The position numbers were made by a program, and so were the translations under genes. Shown in pieces: positions 53,166-64,000 of a stretch of DNA of 64,000 nucleotides. Location: positions 1,798,001-1,862,000 of the forward strand of contig NZ_NESP01000001.1 of NCBI RefSeq assembly GCF_003063475.1. Reading direction: 5' to 3'. A model generated the notes under the pieces. It was given only the letters and a program-made list of their open reading frames with translations. It ran no database searches and was not told the origin of the DNA. How positions within the stretch are numbered: the stretch's first letter is position 1; every line of letters begins with the position of its first letter. The stretch is from Limnohabitans curvus. GTDB taxonomy: Bacteria > Pseudomonadota > Gammaproteobacteria > Burkholderiales > Burkholderiaceae_C.

Positions 53166-54661
53166 TGAAACGACTGCATAACCCCCAAGACGCCGCACAG
53201 TGGCTGCGTACCCAAGTGCGTGGTGTGTTGCACACCGACAGCCGCCGCGTGGGCGCAGGCGATGGGTTCATTGCGTGGCCCGGTGGTGTGACGGATGGCC
53301 GTCAGTTTGTGGCTTCTGCTTTGAAGCAAGGTGCCACGGCTTGTGTGGTCGAACATTCGGGGGCTGAAGCCTTTGCTTGGGGTGACAGCGAAGCCATCGC
53401 CACCTACGACGGTCTCAAAGCGGCGAGCGGACCCATTGCTGCTGCGTATTACGAACAACCCAGCCACGCGCTGGACGTGCTGGCCATCACGGGTACCAAT
53501 GGCAAAACATCCACCGCGTGGTGGCTGGCGCATGCGCTGCAAAACGCAGGCAAACGTTGCGCCATGGTGGGCACTTTGGGTGTGGGCGAAGTGGGGCACC
53601 TTGAAGTGACCGGCATGACCACGCCCGACCCTGTGCTGCTGCAAGCCCGATTGCGCGCCATGGTGGAAGCAGGCGTGAATGCCTGCGCCATTGAGGCCTC
53701 ATCGATTGGCTTGGCTGAACATCGCTTAGACGGCACGCAGGTGCGTGTGGCCATGTTCACCAATTTCACGCAAGACCATTTGGATTACCACGGCGACATG
53801 ACCAGCTACTGGCAAGCCAAGCTGGCGTTGTTCAGTTGGGCGGGGTTGCAAGCCGCGGTGGTGAATGTGGACGATGCACAAGGCGCAGCCTTGGCTGTGC
53901 AACTGCAAGCGCGTGGCGATGTGCATGTGTGGACAGTGTCATGTGCTGCGGATGCCACGATGGGTTCACAACACATCGTGGCGCGTCACATTCAGCACGG
54001 TGCAAGAGGCTTGTGCTTTGAGGTGGTCGAGGGTGAGGAAACACACATGCTCGACACCCAGTTGGTGGGCCTCTACAACGTGAGCAATGTGCTGGGTGTC
54101 ATCGCCTGCATGCGCGCTTTGGGATACAGCTTGGCCGATGCCGTGCAAGCGTGCCGCGTGTTGCCCGCTGTGCCGGGTCGTATGCAAACGGTAGGTGAGG
54201 CTGGCGAGCCATTGGTGGTGATTGACTATGCGCACACGCCTGATGCGGTGGCGCAAGCGGTGCAAGCCTTGTTGCCATTGGCTCAATCGCGCGGCGGCGA
54301 ACTCACCTGTGTCTTGGGTTGCGGCGGCGACCGCGATGCTGCGAAGCGCCCCTTGATGGCCGCAGCTGCCGAGCAATATGCACAGCACGTGGTGCTGACC
54401 AGCGACAACCCGCGTAGCGAAGATCCACAAACGATTTTGAATCACATGTTGGCAGGCTTGAAGAACGCTGCCAAGACCATCGTGGTTGCTGACCGCGCGC
54501 AAGCCATTGCACAAACGGTGCAGCGCGCACGCGCCCAAGACGTGGTGCTGGTGGCGGGCAAAGGTCACGAGGATTACCAAGAAATCGCAGGCGTGAAATA
54601 CCCGTTCAGCGATGTGCAGCACGCACGTGATGCCTTGGCGCAGAGGGGAGCGCATGTCTGA
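53165..54661 (+). CDS. murE: UDP-MurNAc-tripeptide synthetase MurE
   Basis: 498 residues. ATP loop [15 protein letters not shown] near residue 111, MTTPDPVLLQARL, SSIGLAEHRLDG and the DNPRSEDP motif that specifies meso-diaminopimelate near residue 417. The ATG at 53165 is the natural start. Overlaps murF by 8 bp. Confidence 0.95.
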   Translation: MKRLHNPQDAAQWLRTQVRGVLHTDSRRVGAGDGFIAWPGGVTDGRQFVASALKQGATACVVEHSGAEAFAWGDSEAIATYDGLKAASGPIAAAYYEQPSHALDVLAITGTNGKTSTAWWLAHALQNAGKRCAMVGTLGVGEVGHLEVTGMTTPDPVLLQARLRAMVEAGVNACAIEASSIGLAEHRLDGTQVRVAMFTNFTQDHLDYHGDMTSYWQAKLALFSWAGLQAAVVNVDDAQGAALAVQLQARGDVHVWTVSCAADATMGSQHIVARHIQHGARGLCFEVVEGEETHMLDTQLVGLYNVSNVLGVIACMRALGYSLADAVQACRVLPAVPGRMQTVGEAGEPLVVIDYAHTPDAVAQAVQALLPLAQSRGGELTCVLGCGGDRDAAKRPLMAAAAEQYAQHVVLTSDNPRSEDPQTILNHMLAGLKNAAKTIVVADRAQAIAQTVQRARAQDVVLVAGKGHEDYQEIAGVKYPFSDVQHARDALAQRGAHV

Positions 54662-56075
54662 CATGAACCTCAGCCTGAAACAAATCAGCCAGTGGCTGAT
54701 CTCCGCGCAGTTGCACGGCGATGTGGGTTTGACCATTCAACGTGTCAACACCGACAGCCGCACCTGCCAAGCCGGTGACTTGTTTGTCGCCTTGAAGGGT
54801 GAGCGCTTTGACGCGAATGACTTTTTGCCCCAAGTGGCAACCAGTGGTGCTACCGCCGCTTTGGCGCACCACGGTTTAGACGTCGCCAAGCTTGCAGGTG
54901 TTGAGGTGCCAGATACACGCGTTGCTTTGGGTCAACTGGCCAAAGGCTGGCGCAGTCAATTCAACTTGCCCGTCATTGCTGTCACGGGCAGCAATGGCAA
55001 AACCACCGTCACACAAATGATTGCCAGCATCTTGCGTGCAGGCTTTGGTGACGATGCCTTGGCCACGCAAGGCAATTTGAACAACGACATTGGCGTGCCA
55101 CAAACCCTGCTGCGCTTGCGCGCACATCACCGTGCTGCGGTGGTGGAGTTGGGCATGAACCACCCCGGTGAAATTGCAGGTTTGGCCGACATGACGCAAG
55201 CCACCGTGGCGTTGGTGAACAACGCCCAGCGCGAGCACCAAGAATTCATGGCCACGGTCGAAGCCGTGGCACAAGAAAACGGCGAAGCCATCAAAGCCTT
55301 GCCTGCACACGGTGTAGCCGTATTCCCCGCGCATGACGCCTACAGCGCGTTGTGGCAAAGCTTGGCAGGCAAACGTGCTTGCATGCGCTTCTCAATGAGC
55401 GCCAACACAGCTGACAACGCCGAAGTGCAGTTGCTCAAAGCCGATTGGTTGAACGACCACTGGGCCGTGGAAGCGCAAACACCTGCAGGTGTGTTGCGCA
55501 CACAGCTGCACATCGCAGGTCGTCACAACGTGGGCAATGCTTTGGCAGCCACTGCGTGTGCGTTGGCGGCAGGTGTGTCGCTCGATGTGATCGCGCAAGG
55601 TCTCCACAGTTTCGAGCCTGTCAAAGGCCGCTCACGCGCCTTTGGCATTCAGTGCCAAGGCCGCGACATCACGGTGGTGGACGACACCTACAACGCCAAC
55701 CCCGATTCCGTGCGCGCTGCCATCGACGTGCTGGCCGAGTTACCCGCACCGCGTTTGCTGGTGTTGGGTGACATGGGCGAAGTGGGCACACAAGGCCCCG
55801 AGTTTCACCAAGAGGTGGGCTTGCATGCCGCACAGATGGGCATTGACCACGTGCTGTGTTTGGGTGACTTAGCCGCACACACCGCCACCGCCTGCGGTGC
55901 CAACGCACAGCACCTCACAGACATCGACGCCTTGAACCAACGCGTGATGCAACAGTTGCCTCAACTCGGCAGCGTGTTGGTCAAAGGTTCACGATTCATG
56001 AAGATGGAGCGTGTGATTGATGCAATCAACGCCTGTCACGACCAGAACAAAAAGGAAACGACGCCATGCTGCTGA
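54654..56075 (+). CDS. murF: D-Ala-D-Ala adding enzyme MurF
   Basis: 473 residues from the ATG at 54654 (54663 is also possible). ATP loop [16 protein letters not shown] near residue 113, [31 protein letters not shown] and [15 protein letters not shown] are the MurF signatures. Adds D-Ala-D-Ala to the tripeptide precursor. Its end overlaps mraY by 10 bp. Confidence 0.95.
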   Translation: MSDMNLSLKQISQWLISAQLHGDVGLTIQRVNTDSRTCQAGDLFVALKGERFDANDFLPQVATSGATAALAHHGLDVAKLAGVEVPDTRVALGQLAKGWRSQFNLPVIAVTGSNGKTTVTQMIASILRAGFGDDALATQGNLNNDIGVPQTLLRLRAHHRAAVVELGMNHPGEIAGLADMTQATVALVNNAQREHQEFMATVEAVAQENGEAIKALPAHGVAVFPAHDAYSALWQSLAGKRACMRFSMSANTADNAEVQLLKADWLNDHWAVEAQTPAGVLRTQLHIAGRHNVGNALAATACALAAGVSLDVIAQGLHSFEPVKGRSRAFGIQCQGRDITVVDDTYNANPDSVRAAIDVLAELPAPRLLVLGDMGEVGTQGPEFHQEVGLHAAQMGIDHVLCLGDLAAHTATACGANAQHLTDIDALNQRVMQQLPQLGSVLVKGSRFMKMERVIDAINACHDQNKKETTPCC

Positions 56076-57244
56076 CCCTGGCCCAATGGCTGCAAACTCT
56101 CTCGCCTGAATTCGGTTTCTTCCGCGTGTTTCAGTACCTCACGTTCCGCGCGGTCATGGCCGCGTTGACGGCATTGCTGATTGGTTTGATTGCAGGCCCC
56201 GCCGTGATTCGCCGCTTGGCTGCTTTGAAAATTGGTCAGCCCATCCGCGAATACGCCATGCAATCGCATTTGGCCAAGAGCGGCACGCCCACCATGGGCG
56301 GTGTGTTGATCTTGATCGGCATTGCCGTGTCCACCTTGTTGTGGGCTGATTTGTCGAATCGCTTTGTGTGGATCGTGATGATCGTCACTTTTGGTTTTGG
56401 TGCCATTGGCTGGGTGGACGATTGGCGCAAGGTCGTCAACAAAGACCCAGAAGGCATGCGCTCACGCGAGAAATACATGTGGCAATCCATCATCGGTTTG
56501 GTGGCTGCTTTGTATTTGGTGTTCAGCATTTCCGAGAGTAACAACCTGCGTGTGATGGAGTTGTTTTACTCATGGGTGAAGTCGGGCTTTGATGTGAACT
56601 TGCCCCCCAAGGCTGGCTTGATGTTGCCTTTCTTCAAAGAAGTGACCTATCCATTGGGCGTGTTTGGTTTCGTCATCATGACCTACTTGGTCATCGTGGG
56701 CTCTAGCAATGCGGTGAACTTGACCGACGGCTTGGATGGCTTAGCCATCATGCCGGTGGTGATGGTGGGCTCTGCCTTGGGCGTGTTTGCTTATGTCACT
56801 GGCAGCTCGGTGTATTCCAAATATTTGTTGTTCCCACACATTCCTGGTTCTGGTGAATTGATGATTTTCTGCGCTGCCATGGCGGGCGCAGGTTTGGCGT
56901 TCTTGTGGTTCAACACACACCCAGCCCAAGTGTTCATGGGGGACGTGGGCGCACTCGCTTTGGGCGGTGCGCTGGGCACGATTGCGGTGATCGTGCGTCA
57001 AGAAATTGTGCTGGCCATCATGGGCGGCATCTTTGTGGTGGAAGCCTTGTCGGTCATGCTGCAAGTGACGTACTTCAAATACACCAAGAAGAAATATGGC
57101 GAAGGCCGTCGCATTTTGAAGATGGCACCTTTGCACCACCACTTTGAAAAGAGCGGCTGGAAAGAAACCCAAGTCGTCGTGCGTTTTTGGATCATCACCA
57201 TGCTGCTGTGCTTGGTGGGTTTGTCTACCCTGAAGTTGAGATAA
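56066..57244 (+). CDS. mraY: Phospho-MurNAc-pentapeptide translocase MraY
   Basis: 392 residues, about ten membrane helices. Catalytic motifs: [13 protein letters not shown] near residue 70, GWVDDWRKV (Asp-Asp), [27 protein letters not shown], and [13 protein letters not shown] near the C-terminus. Makes lipid I on the inner membrane. Confidence 0.96.
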   Translation: MLLTLAQWLQTLSPEFGFFRVFQYLTFRAVMAALTALLIGLIAGPAVIRRLAALKIGQPIREYAMQSHLAKSGTPTMGGVLILIGIAVSTLLWADLSNRFVWIVMIVTFGFGAIGWVDDWRKVVNKDPEGMRSREKYMWQSIIGLVAALYLVFSISESNNLRVMELFYSWVKSGFDVNLPPKAGLMLPFFKEVTYPLGVFGFVIMTYLVIVGSSNAVNLTDGLDGLAIMPVVMVGSALGVFAYVTGSSVYSKYLLFPHIPGSGELMIFCAAMAGAGLAFLWFNTHPAQVFMGDVGALALGGALGTIAVIVRQEIVLAIMGGIFVVEALSVMLQVTYFKYTKKKYGEGRRILKMAPLHHHFEKSGWKETQVVVRFWIITMLLCLVGLSTLKLR

Positions 57245-57248
57245 GAAG

Positions 57249-59084
57249 ATGCAGCAACTCCACAACCAATCGGTGCTGATTCTGGGCTTGGGTGATTCCG
57301 GTCTGGCGATGGCGCGTTGGTGCTCGCGCTTTGGCGCGCAAGTGCAAGTTGTGGACACGCGTGCCGAGCCGCCGCATTTGGCAGCGTTGCGTGCTGAGTT
57401 GCCGCAAGTGACATTTGTGCATGGCGCGTTTGAAGCCAGCCTGGTCGAAGGCCAAGATGTACGCGCGGTGTTCAAGAGCCCAGGCTTGAGCCCCGAGTCT
57501 GTGGCGCCTGTGTGGAACGCCGCTGTGGCCGCCGGTTTGTGGGTGGGCACTGAGTTGACTCTGTTTGCCCAAGCTCTGAGCGATTTGCAAACCAGCATGG
57601 CCTATCACCCCAAGGTGTTGGCCATCACCGGCACCAACGGCAAAACCACCGTCACGTCGTTGACGGGGCAGTTGTTGGCACGTGCTGGCAAGCGCGTGGC
57701 CGTGGCCGGCAACATTGGCCCGACCTTGCTCGATACCTTGTCGCAAGCGTTAGACAAAGCTGCCGAAGAACAAGCGGCGGCTGACGTGATTGCCGCGCAA
57801 GAAGCGGCAGCAGTTGCTGCAGACGAGGCTGTGGCTGAGCAAGCGCGTGCAGAGGCCGAAGCCAAAGAAAAAGCTGCAGCCGCTCAAGCCGCCCAAATGG
57901 CACTCGAAGCCGAAGAAGCGTTGGCGCAAGAGGCGGCTGCTGACAGCGATGCCGCATCGCAAATGGCATTGACCGGCACAGAAGCCGAGCAGCCAACAGA
58001 CGCAACAGCAGAAGCTCCCGTGGATGACGAGCCCTTCGAAGTGGACTTGCCACCGTTGGTGCCACCCCCGCCACCGCCTGCAGACCACCCGTATCTGCCG
58101 CAAGTGTGGGTGTTGGAGTTGTCGAGCTTTCAGCTGGAAGGCGTGGACAATTTCGAACCCACAGCAGCCACCGTGCTCAACCTCACACAAGATCACCTGG
58201 ATTGGCACGGCAGCATGGACGGCTATGCCGCCGCCAAGGCTCGCATCTTTGGCAAACAAGGCGTGCTGGTGCTCAACCGCGAAGACGCAGGTGTGATGGC
58301 CATGCTGCCAGAGCCCATTCGCGTCAAGTTGCAAAAACCGCAAGTGCGTGCGCACATCACCTTTGGTGGCGACTTGCCACAACGTCCCGGCGACTACGGC
58401 ATTGAAACCGTCAATGGCATGACCTGGTTGGTGCGTGCCTTAGAGGCTGACGAAACTCGCAAGCGCCGCAAAGACGACGAAGAAGAAATTCACATCCAAC
58501 GTTTGATGCCTGCTGATGCACTGCGCATCCGTGGCCGTCACAACTCGCTCAATGCTTTGGCCGCTTTGGCACTGGCCGGTAGCGCCGGTGGCGACTTGGC
58601 CCCCATGTTGTTTGGCTTGCGCGAATACCAAGGCGAACCGCATCGCGTGGAAGCGGTCACCATCCTGAACGGTGTGGAATATTTTGACGACAGCAAAGGC
58701 ACCAACGTCGGTGCCACTGTGGCTGCGCTCCATGGCTTGGGGGTGGATCGCCGCTTGGTGGTCATCTTGGGAGGTGACGGCAAAGGTCAAGACTTCGCAC
58801 CGTTGAGCGAACCTGTCTCACGCTACGCACGTGCAGTGGTGTTGATTGGTCGCGATGCGCCTATCTTGCGCGAGGTGTTGCAGCACAGCGGCGTCACGTT
58901 GCTGGATGCTGCCACTTTAGAAGACGCAGTGAAGTTGTGCAGCGAACAAGCCCACGCAGGAGACGCGGTGTTGTTGTCACCCGCGTGCGCGAGCATGGAC
59001 ATGTTCCGCAACTACGCACACCGCGCTGAAGTCTTTGTGAATGCGGTTCACCACCTGGTGGGAGAAGCTGGGGGCATGGTGTGA
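57249..59084 (+). CDS. murD: UDP-MurNAc-L-Ala-D-Glu ligase MurD with a large insert
   Basis: 611 residues; MurD is usually about 440-500. N-domain [20 protein letters not shown] loop [13 protein letters not shown] near residue 127, GNIGPTLLD, then from about 171 to 280 an inserted stretch very rich in Ala, Glu and Gln ending in a proline run ([10 protein letters not shown]), and back to normal with [39 protein letters not shown] and [15 protein letters not shown]. All catalytic residues survive, so the enzyme should work; the insert looks like a flexible helix or tether. Overlaps ftsW by 4 bp. Confidence 0.95.
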   Translation: MQQLHNQSVLILGLGDSGLAMARWCSRFGAQVQVVDTRAEPPHLAALRAELPQVTFVHGAFEASLVEGQDVRAVFKSPGLSPESVAPVWNAAVAAGLWVGTELTLFAQALSDLQTSMAYHPKVLAITGTNGKTTVTSLTGQLLARAGKRVAVAGNIGPTLLDTLSQALDKAAEEQAAADVIAAQEAAAVAADEAVAEQARAEAEAKEKAAAAQAAQMALEAEEALAQEAAADSDAASQMALTGTEAEQPTDATAEAPVDDEPFEVDLPPLVPPPPPPADHPYLPQVWVLELSSFQLEGVDNFEPTAATVLNLTQDHLDWHGSMDGYAAAKARIFGKQGVLVLNREDAGVMAMLPEPIRVKLQKPQVRAHITFGGDLPQRPGDYGIETVNGMTWLVRALEADETRKRRKDDEEEIHIQRLMPADALRIRGRHNSLNALAALALAGSAGGDLAPMLFGLREYQGEPHRVEAVTILNGVEYFDDSKGTNVGATVAALHGLGVDRRLVVILGGDGKGQDFAPLSEPVSRYARAVVLIGRDAPILREVLQHSGVTLLDAATLEDAVKLCSEQAHAGDAVLLSPACASMDMFRNYAHRAEVFVNAVHHLVGEAGGMV

Positions 59085-60376
59085 GCGACATGGCCACTTC
59101 CATCAAAGCCTCTTTCATGCAGCGCATGAAGCAGGGCTTCGGTCGCCTTTTGGGCGCCGAGCCAGAGACCGGCATGGATGCATTGCCTGTGCGCGTGCAC
59201 GGCACCGAATTCACGCGCACGGCCGCATCGCCTGTGCATGTGAAGGGCTTTGATCAGCCTTTGGTGTGGGTCACCTTTGCGCTGATGATGTTTGGTTTGG
59301 TGATGGTGTATTCCGCTTCCATTGCGATTCCTGATAACCCACGCATGGGCGCCGGTTATACCCAAACGCATTTCTTGATTCGTCATACCTTGTCGTTGTT
59401 TGTGGCATTTGTGGCTGCTTTGTTGGCGTTTCAAATTCCGTTGAACACCTGGGAGCGCATCGCGCCCTGGGTGTTCATTGCGTCCATCGTGCTGTTGATC
59501 GCGGTGTTGATCCCCTTCATTGGCAAGTCGGTCAACGGCGCACGTCGCTGGATTGGTTTAGGTTTCATGAACTTTCAACCGTCTGAGTTGGCCAAGTGGG
59601 GCGTGCTGCTGTATGCCGCCAACTACATGGTGCGCAAGATGGACGTGAAAGAAAACTTCTTTGCTGCCGTGACGCCCATGGGTGTGGCGGTGACCGTGGT
59701 GGGCTTGCTTTTGTTGTCTGAGCCAGACATGGGCGCCTTCATGGTGATTGCTGTGATTGCCATGGGCATCCTGTTCTTGGGCGGTGTGAATGCCCGCATG
59801 TTCTTCTTGATTGCCGCCGCCTTGATTGGCGTGTTCGGTCTGATCATTGCGTCTTCTGAATGGCGGCGCGAACGAATTTTTGCTTACCTCGATCCCTGGA
59901 GCATGGAGCATGCGTTGGGCAAGGGCTACCAGTTGTCGCACTCACTCATTGCGATTGGTCGTGGCGAAATTTTTGGTGTTGGACTGGGCGGCAGTGTGGA
60001 AAAACTGCATTGGTTACCCGAGGCGCACACCGACTTTTTGCTGGCTGTGATTGGCGAAGAGTTTGGCTTTGTGGGCGTGGTGGCCGTGATTGGTTTGTTC
60101 ATGTGGCTGACACGTCGCATCATGTACATCGGTCGCCAAGCCATTGCCATGGACCGTGTGTTCGCAGGCTTGGTGGCGCAAGGCGTGGGCATTTGGATGG
60201 GCTTTCAGTCCTTCATCAACATGGGCGTGAACTTAGGCGCACTGCCGACCAAGGGCTTGACCCTGCCACTCATGAGCTATGGCGGCTCTGCGATTTTGTT
60301 GAACTTGATTGCCATTGCGGTGGTGCTGCGCGTGGACTTTGAAAACCGCGTGGTCATGCATGGAGGTCGCTTATGA
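59081..60376 (+). CDS. ftsW: Septal peptidoglycan polymerase FtsW
   Basis: 431 residues, SEDS family, about ten membrane helices after a cytoplasmic tail of about 55 residues. [64 protein letters not shown] and [15 protein letters not shown] are the hallmarks; the catalytic Asp is in PDMG. FtsW rather than RodA because of its dcw position and long N-terminus. Confidence 0.95.
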   Translation: MSDMATSIKASFMQRMKQGFGRLLGAEPETGMDALPVRVHGTEFTRTAASPVHVKGFDQPLVWVTFALMMFGLVMVYSASIAIPDNPRMGAGYTQTHFLIRHTLSLFVAFVAALLAFQIPLNTWERIAPWVFIASIVLLIAVLIPFIGKSVNGARRWIGLGFMNFQPSELAKWGVLLYAANYMVRKMDVKENFFAAVTPMGVAVTVVGLLLLSEPDMGAFMVIAVIAMGILFLGGVNARMFFLIAAALIGVFGLIIASSEWRRERIFAYLDPWSMEHALGKGYQLSHSLIAIGRGEIFGVGLGGSVEKLHWLPEAHTDFLLAVIGEEFGFVGVVAVIGLFMWLTRRIMYIGRQAIAMDRVFAGLVAQGVGIWMGFQSFINMGVNLGALPTKGLTLPLMSYGGSAILLNLIAIAVVLRVDFENRVVMHGGRL

Positions 60377-61461
60377 GCACGACCCAACGCACCGCACTCA
60401 TCATGGCTGGCGGCACAGGTGGCCACATCTTCCCGGGATTGGCTGTGGCTGATCAGTTACGCATCCATGGCTGGAACGTGCATTGGCTCGGTGCCCCCGA
60501 GCCAAGCATGGAAAGCCAGTTGGTGCCGCCCCGTGGCTTTGCGTATGAAACCGTCGCCTTTGGTGGCGTGCGTGGCAAAGGTGTCAAAACATTGGCACTG
60601 TTGCCCTTCAAATTGTTGCGTGCCTTCTGGCAAAGTTGGTGTGTGGTGCGTCGCGTCAAGCCCGATGTGGTGGTGGGCTTGGGTGGCTACATCACCTTCC
60701 CCGCCGGCATGATGGCTGTCTTGTGCGGCAAGCCTTTGGTCTTGCACGAACAAAACTCAGTGGCAGGCATGGCCAACAAAGTGTTGAGTGGTGTGGCGGA
60801 CCGTGTGTTCAGTGCCTTTCCCAACGTGTTGCCAAAAGCCGAGTGGGTGGGCAACCCCATGCGCGATGGTTTTGTGAACCAACCCGAACCCGCCCAACGT
60901 TTTGCAGATCGCACGGGTCCGTTGCGTGTGTTGGTGGTGGGTGGCAGTTTGGGTGCGCAAGCGCTCAACACCGTGGTGCCCCAAGCCTTGGCCAAAATTC
61001 CACACGACCAACGACCCATCGTCACCCACCAAAGTGGCGCTAAACAAATTGATGCCTTGCGTGCAGCGTACGAAGAAGCGCGTGTGCAAGCCGAGTTGAC
61101 CCCGTTCATCGACGACACCGCACAAGCGTTTGCCGATGCAGATGTGGTGATTGCCCGTGCTGGTGCCAGCACCGTCACCGAATTGGCTGCCGTGGGCGCC
61201 GCTGCCATTTATGTGCCGTTCCCCCATGCGGTGGACGACCACCAAACCACCAACGCGCGCTTTGTGGTGGACGCAGGTGGTGGTTGGTTGATGCCACAAA
61301 ACGAATTGAAAGCCCAAGACTTGGCTGACCGTTTGCAATTCATGACGCGCCGCACTTTGCTGGCTTGTGCCGAAAAGGCCTATGCCGTGCGTCAGGTGGA
61401 AGCGGTTGCTCAAGTCGTGGCCGCCTGCGAGCAGCTCGCAGCGAAAGGAAAAAAATCATGA
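60373..61461 (+). CDS. murG: N-acetylglucosaminyltransferase MurG
   Basis: 362 residues, GT28. [20 protein letters not shown] at the N-terminus, [28 protein letters not shown] and [18 protein letters not shown] in the UDP-GlcNAc domain. Makes lipid II. Overlaps ftsW and murC by 4 bp each. Confidence 0.95.
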   Translation: MSTTQRTALIMAGGTGGHIFPGLAVADQLRIHGWNVHWLGAPEPSMESQLVPPRGFAYETVAFGGVRGKGVKTLALLPFKLLRAFWQSWCVVRRVKPDVVVGLGGYITFPAGMMAVLCGKPLVLHEQNSVAGMANKVLSGVADRVFSAFPNVLPKAEWVGNPMRDGFVNQPEPAQRFADRTGPLRVLVVGGSLGAQALNTVVPQALAKIPHDQRPIVTHQSGAKQIDALRAAYEEARVQAELTPFIDDTAQAFADADVVIARAGASTVTELAAVGAAAIYVPFPHAVDDHQTTNARFVVDAGGGWLMPQNELKAQDLADRLQFMTRRTLLACAEKAYAVRQVEAVAQVVAACEQLAAKGKKS

Positions 61462-62867
61462 AACACGCCATTCGTCACATCCATTTCGTCGGCATCGGCG
61501 GCGCAGGCATGAGCGGCATTGCTGAAGTGCTGTTGAACTTGGGCTACGTTATTTCTGGCTCTGACTTGTCTGACAGTGTGGCGTTGAAGCGCTTGCAAAG
61601 CTTGGGCATTCAAACCCATGTGGGTCACGACGCCAAAAACATTGCCGGTGCAGATGCCGTGGTCACCTCCACCGCCGTGCATGCCGACAACCCCGAAGTG
61701 GTGGCCGCACACGCGAAGTTGATTCCTGTGGTGCCACGCGCCGTGATGTTGGCCGAGTTGATGCGTTTGAAAACCGGCGTCGCCATTGCAGGCACCCACG
61801 GCAAAACCACCACCACCAGTCTGGTGGCTAGTGTGTTGGCCGAAGCGGGTATGGACCCCACCTTTGTGATTGGTGGCAAGCTCAACAGTGCAGGTGCGAA
61901 TGCCAAGCTGGGCTCGGGCGACTACATCGTGGTGGAAGCCGACGAGTCAGATGCTTCGTTCTTGAACCTCTTACCCGTGATGGCCGTGGTGACCAACATC
62001 GACGCCGATCACATGGACACCTATGGCCATGACTTCAACAAGTTGAAGGCTGCGTTCATCGAGTTCTTGCACCGCATGCCTTTCTATGGCGCTGCCATTT
62101 TGTGCACCGATGATGCGGCTGTGCGCAGCATCTTGCCCGATGTGTCACGCCCCATCACCAGCTACGGCTTCAACGAAGAAGCACAAGTGCGCGCAGTGAA
62201 TGTGCGTGCTGACAACGGTCGCATGTGCTTTACCGTGCAACGCCGCAACGGCGTGACCTTGCCCGACCTCGACATCACGCTCAACTTGGCGGGCGAGCAC
62301 AACGTGCTCAATGCTTTGGCTGCTATTGCGATTGCGGTGGAGTTGAATGTGCCCGATGAGGCGTTGCAAAAAGCCTTGGCCGAATTCAAAGGTGTGGGAC
62401 GTCGTTTCCAACGCCACGGTGAAGTCGCGGCGAAGAACGGTGGCGAGTTCACCCTCATCGAAGACTATGGCCATCACCCCGTGGAATTGGCAGCTACTTT
62501 GGCTGCGGCACGTGGTGCGTTTCCTGGTCGTCGTTTGGTGTTGGCATTTCAGCCGCATCGCTACACCCGCACGCGTGATTGCTTTGAAGACTTCGTCGAA
62601 GTCATGGGCCGCGCCGATGTGTTGTGGTTGTCTGAGATTTACGCCGCAGGCGAAACACCGATTGCTGCGGCCGATGGCCGTGCACTGTCACGTGCCATGC
62701 GCGTGGCTGGCCACGAAGCCTTGGTGTTCGTGGATGACATTCAAAAAATGGCCCAAGTCATTGCCGACAACGCCCAAGCCGGCGATGTGGTGATGTGCAT
62801 GGGCGCAGGGTCGATTGGCCAAGTGCCAGCCAAGGTGCTGGAACTGGTGCAACAACGTAAGAGCTGA
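61458..62867 (+). CDS. murC: UDP-MurNAc-L-alanine ligase MurC
   Basis: 469 residues. [21 protein letters not shown] loop [15 protein letters not shown] near residue 113, [26 protein letters not shown] and [11 protein letters not shown] are present. AAAGGA precedes the ATG at 61458, which overlaps the murG stop. A longer upstream frame is rejected. Confidence 0.95.
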   Translation: MKHAIRHIHFVGIGGAGMSGIAEVLLNLGYVISGSDLSDSVALKRLQSLGIQTHVGHDAKNIAGADAVVTSTAVHADNPEVVAAHAKLIPVVPRAVMLAELMRLKTGVAIAGTHGKTTTTSLVASVLAEAGMDPTFVIGGKLNSAGANAKLGSGDYIVVEADESDASFLNLLPVMAVVTNIDADHMDTYGHDFNKLKAAFIEFLHRMPFYGAAILCTDDAAVRSILPDVSRPITSYGFNEEAQVRAVNVRADNGRMCFTVQRRNGVTLPDLDITLNLAGEHNVLNALAAIAIAVELNVPDEALQKALAEFKGVGRRFQRHGEVAAKNGGEFTLIEDYGHHPVELAATLAAARGAFPGRRLVLAFQPHRYTRTRDCFEDFVEVMGRADVLWLSEIYAAGETPIAAADGRALSRAMRVAGHEALVFVDDIQKMAQVIADNAQAGDVVMCMGAGSIGQVPAKVLELVQQRKS

Positions 62868-62882
62868 AAAGTATTTAAAAGC

Positions 62883-63854
62883 ATGACCTTCCATATTCAA
62901 ACTGCCAAAGTTGCTGTCCTCATGGGTGGCCTGTCTGCTGAGCGTGATGTGTCCATCATGTCGGGCAGCGGTGTGCTCAAGGCGTTGCAAAGCAAGGGCG
63001 TCAACGCCACCGCATTTGACCCAGCCGAGCGCAGCTTGGACGATCTCAAACGCGAAGGTTACACACACGCCTTCATCGCACTGCATGGCCGCTATGGTGA
63101 AGACGGTGCCGTGCAAGGCGCGTTGGAGTTGCTGGGTATTCCTTACACAGGCTCAGGCGTGATGGCCTCTGCGATGGCGATGGACAAAGTGATGACCAAG
63201 CGCGTGTGGAGTGCCGTCGGCTTGTCGACACCTGGCTACGTGTGGTTGTCACCCGAAGACCAAACGGCAGACAACATCAATGCCATTCCTGCCAAGCTCG
63301 GCTTGCCGTTGATCGTAAAGCCACCTCGTGAAGGCTCGTCCATTGGCATGAGCAAAGTTACGCAAGCGAACGAGATCAAAGTTGCGGCCGAGTTAGCTAC
63401 CAAGTACGACCCCGACTTACTGGCAGAAGAATTCATCACCGGTGAAGAGCTGACATGCCCCATCTTGGGCAATGGTCCCAATGCTCGCGCTTTGCCCGTG
63501 GTGCGCATTGCAGCACCGGACGGCGCATACGACTACAACAACAAGTACTTCACGGATGACGTGAAATACCACTGCCCAAGCGGTTTACCCGAAGCCGAAG
63601 AGCGCGAAGTGCAGCGCTTGGTCGTGGCGGCATACCGCGCCTTGGGTTGCCGTGGCTGGGGCCGTACCGACATCATGTTGCGCGCCACTGACCGCAAGCC
63701 CTTCTTGCTGGAGATGAACACATCACCCGGTATGACCAGTCATTCCTTGGTGCCCATGTCTGCACGTGCAGCGGGCATCAGCTACGAAGACCTGTGCTTG
63801 ATGCTGCTGGAAAGCGCCACGCTTGATCACCCTGGAGGTCCGAAAGCCGTATGA
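62883..63854 (+). CDS. ddl: D-alanine-D-alanine ligase
   Basis: 323 residues, ATP-grasp. [60 protein letters not shown] and [20 protein letters not shown] are all intact. The LSAERDVS loop and the Tyr in GIPYTGSG place it with DdlB. Overlaps ftsQ by 4 bp. Confidence 0.95.
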   Translation: MTFHIQTAKVAVLMGGLSAERDVSIMSGSGVLKALQSKGVNATAFDPAERSLDDLKREGYTHAFIALHGRYGEDGAVQGALELLGIPYTGSGVMASAMAMDKVMTKRVWSAVGLSTPGYVWLSPEDQTADNINAIPAKLGLPLIVKPPREGSSIGMSKVTQANEIKVAAELATKYDPDLLAEEFITGEELTCPILGNGPNARALPVVRIAAPDGAYDYNNKYFTDDVKYHCPSGLPEAEEREVQRLVVAAYRALGCRGWGRTDIMLRATDRKPFLLEMNTSPGMTSHSLVPMSARAAGISYEDLCLMLLESATLDHPGGPKAV

Positions 63855-64000
63855 CCACGCGCTACACCCATATGCGACCACGTCCCGAGGTGAATGCCTC
63901 GGTGGCGGTGCCGCTTGATGTCAAGCTCATGCACATGGCGGCTTCGCTCATGTTTGTGGGTTTGGTCGTGGGTGCGCTGGCGGGCGGTGTGTGGGCCTTG
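63851..64000 (+). CDS. ftsQ: Cell-division protein FtsQ, 3' end outside window
   Basis: First 50 codons only. A short cytoplasmic N-terminus ([20 protein letters not shown]) and the beginning of a membrane helix ([18 protein letters not shown]) match the type II topology of FtsQ. Position after ddl and the 4-bp overlap make the call. The POTRA and beta domains lie beyond the window. Confidence 0.85.
   Translation, partial: MTTRYTHMRPRPEVNASVAVPLDVKLMHMAASLMFVGLVVGALAGGVWAL

Overview
The window reads as chromosome of a freshwater-type betaproteobacterium of the Comamonadaceae (Limnohabitans/Rhodoferax/Curvibacter-like). The clues are trimeric porins of the Burkholderiales type, several orphan Bug (TTT) solute receptors, a complete phthalate-type ring-dioxygenase cluster, a BioYMN biotin transporter, and a betaproteobacterial dcw cell-wall cluster. 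The genus is an inference from gene content; no rRNA is present.

Layout. 1-2.9 kb: a porin and two OmpW-type barrels, the second behind two perfect FNR boxes. 2.9-8.1 kb: a nitroreductase, then on the minus strand a biotin-uptake operon (bioM-bioN-bioY) run together with an acyl-CoA ligase and a thiolase. 8.1-15.8 kb: a MarR regulator and a divergent phthalate-4,5-dioxygenase pathway (reductase and dehydrogenase one way; oxygenase, Bug receptor, decarboxylase, second Bug receptor and class II aldolase the other). 15.9-19.0 kb: gltIJKL glutamate/aspartate ABC transporter. 19.1-28 kb: pyrC, a DUF3025 gene carrying an in-frame palindromic insert, htpX, a J-domain-like protein, cysK, an FAD protein, rnpB (RNase P RNA), a spermidine-synthase-like protein and a cysteine-cluster protein.

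29-39.7 kb is the accessory region. It is framed by two porin genes that have both lost their proper 5' ends at the same sequence (AACCCTCGTTGC in the signal-peptide codons), each with a homologous tyrosine integrase immediately beyond the break. Between them lies a compact element of about 3.6 kb (4.8 kb with an IS) with inverted ends, each end carrying the same ordered series of distinct palindromes. It encodes a serine resolvase, a 520-residue protein with motifs A, B and C of the Pol I/T7 RNA polymerase superfamily, and two small proteins. The polymerase-like gene is split by a 1230-bp IS3-family element with a 3-bp target duplication; removing the IS restores the frame exactly. This is the most likely undescribed system in the window.

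39.7-49.5 kb is ordinary chromosome: a NUDIX/metallo-beta-lactamase fusion, a Bug receptor, a carboxymuconolactone-decarboxylase-like protein, dapF-DUF484-xerC, an RlmI-like methyltransferase, a CobW metallochaperone, and DksA with a long histone-H1-like lysine/alanine tail. 49.6-64 kb is the dcw cluster mraZ-rsmH-ftsL-ftsI-murE-murF-mraY-murD-ftsW-murG-murC-ddl-ftsQ (ftsQ cut by the window end). Its genes overlap by a few bases almost throughout, mraZ is preceded by 10-bp-spaced repeats, and MurD has an unusual Ala/Glu-rich insert of about 110 residues.
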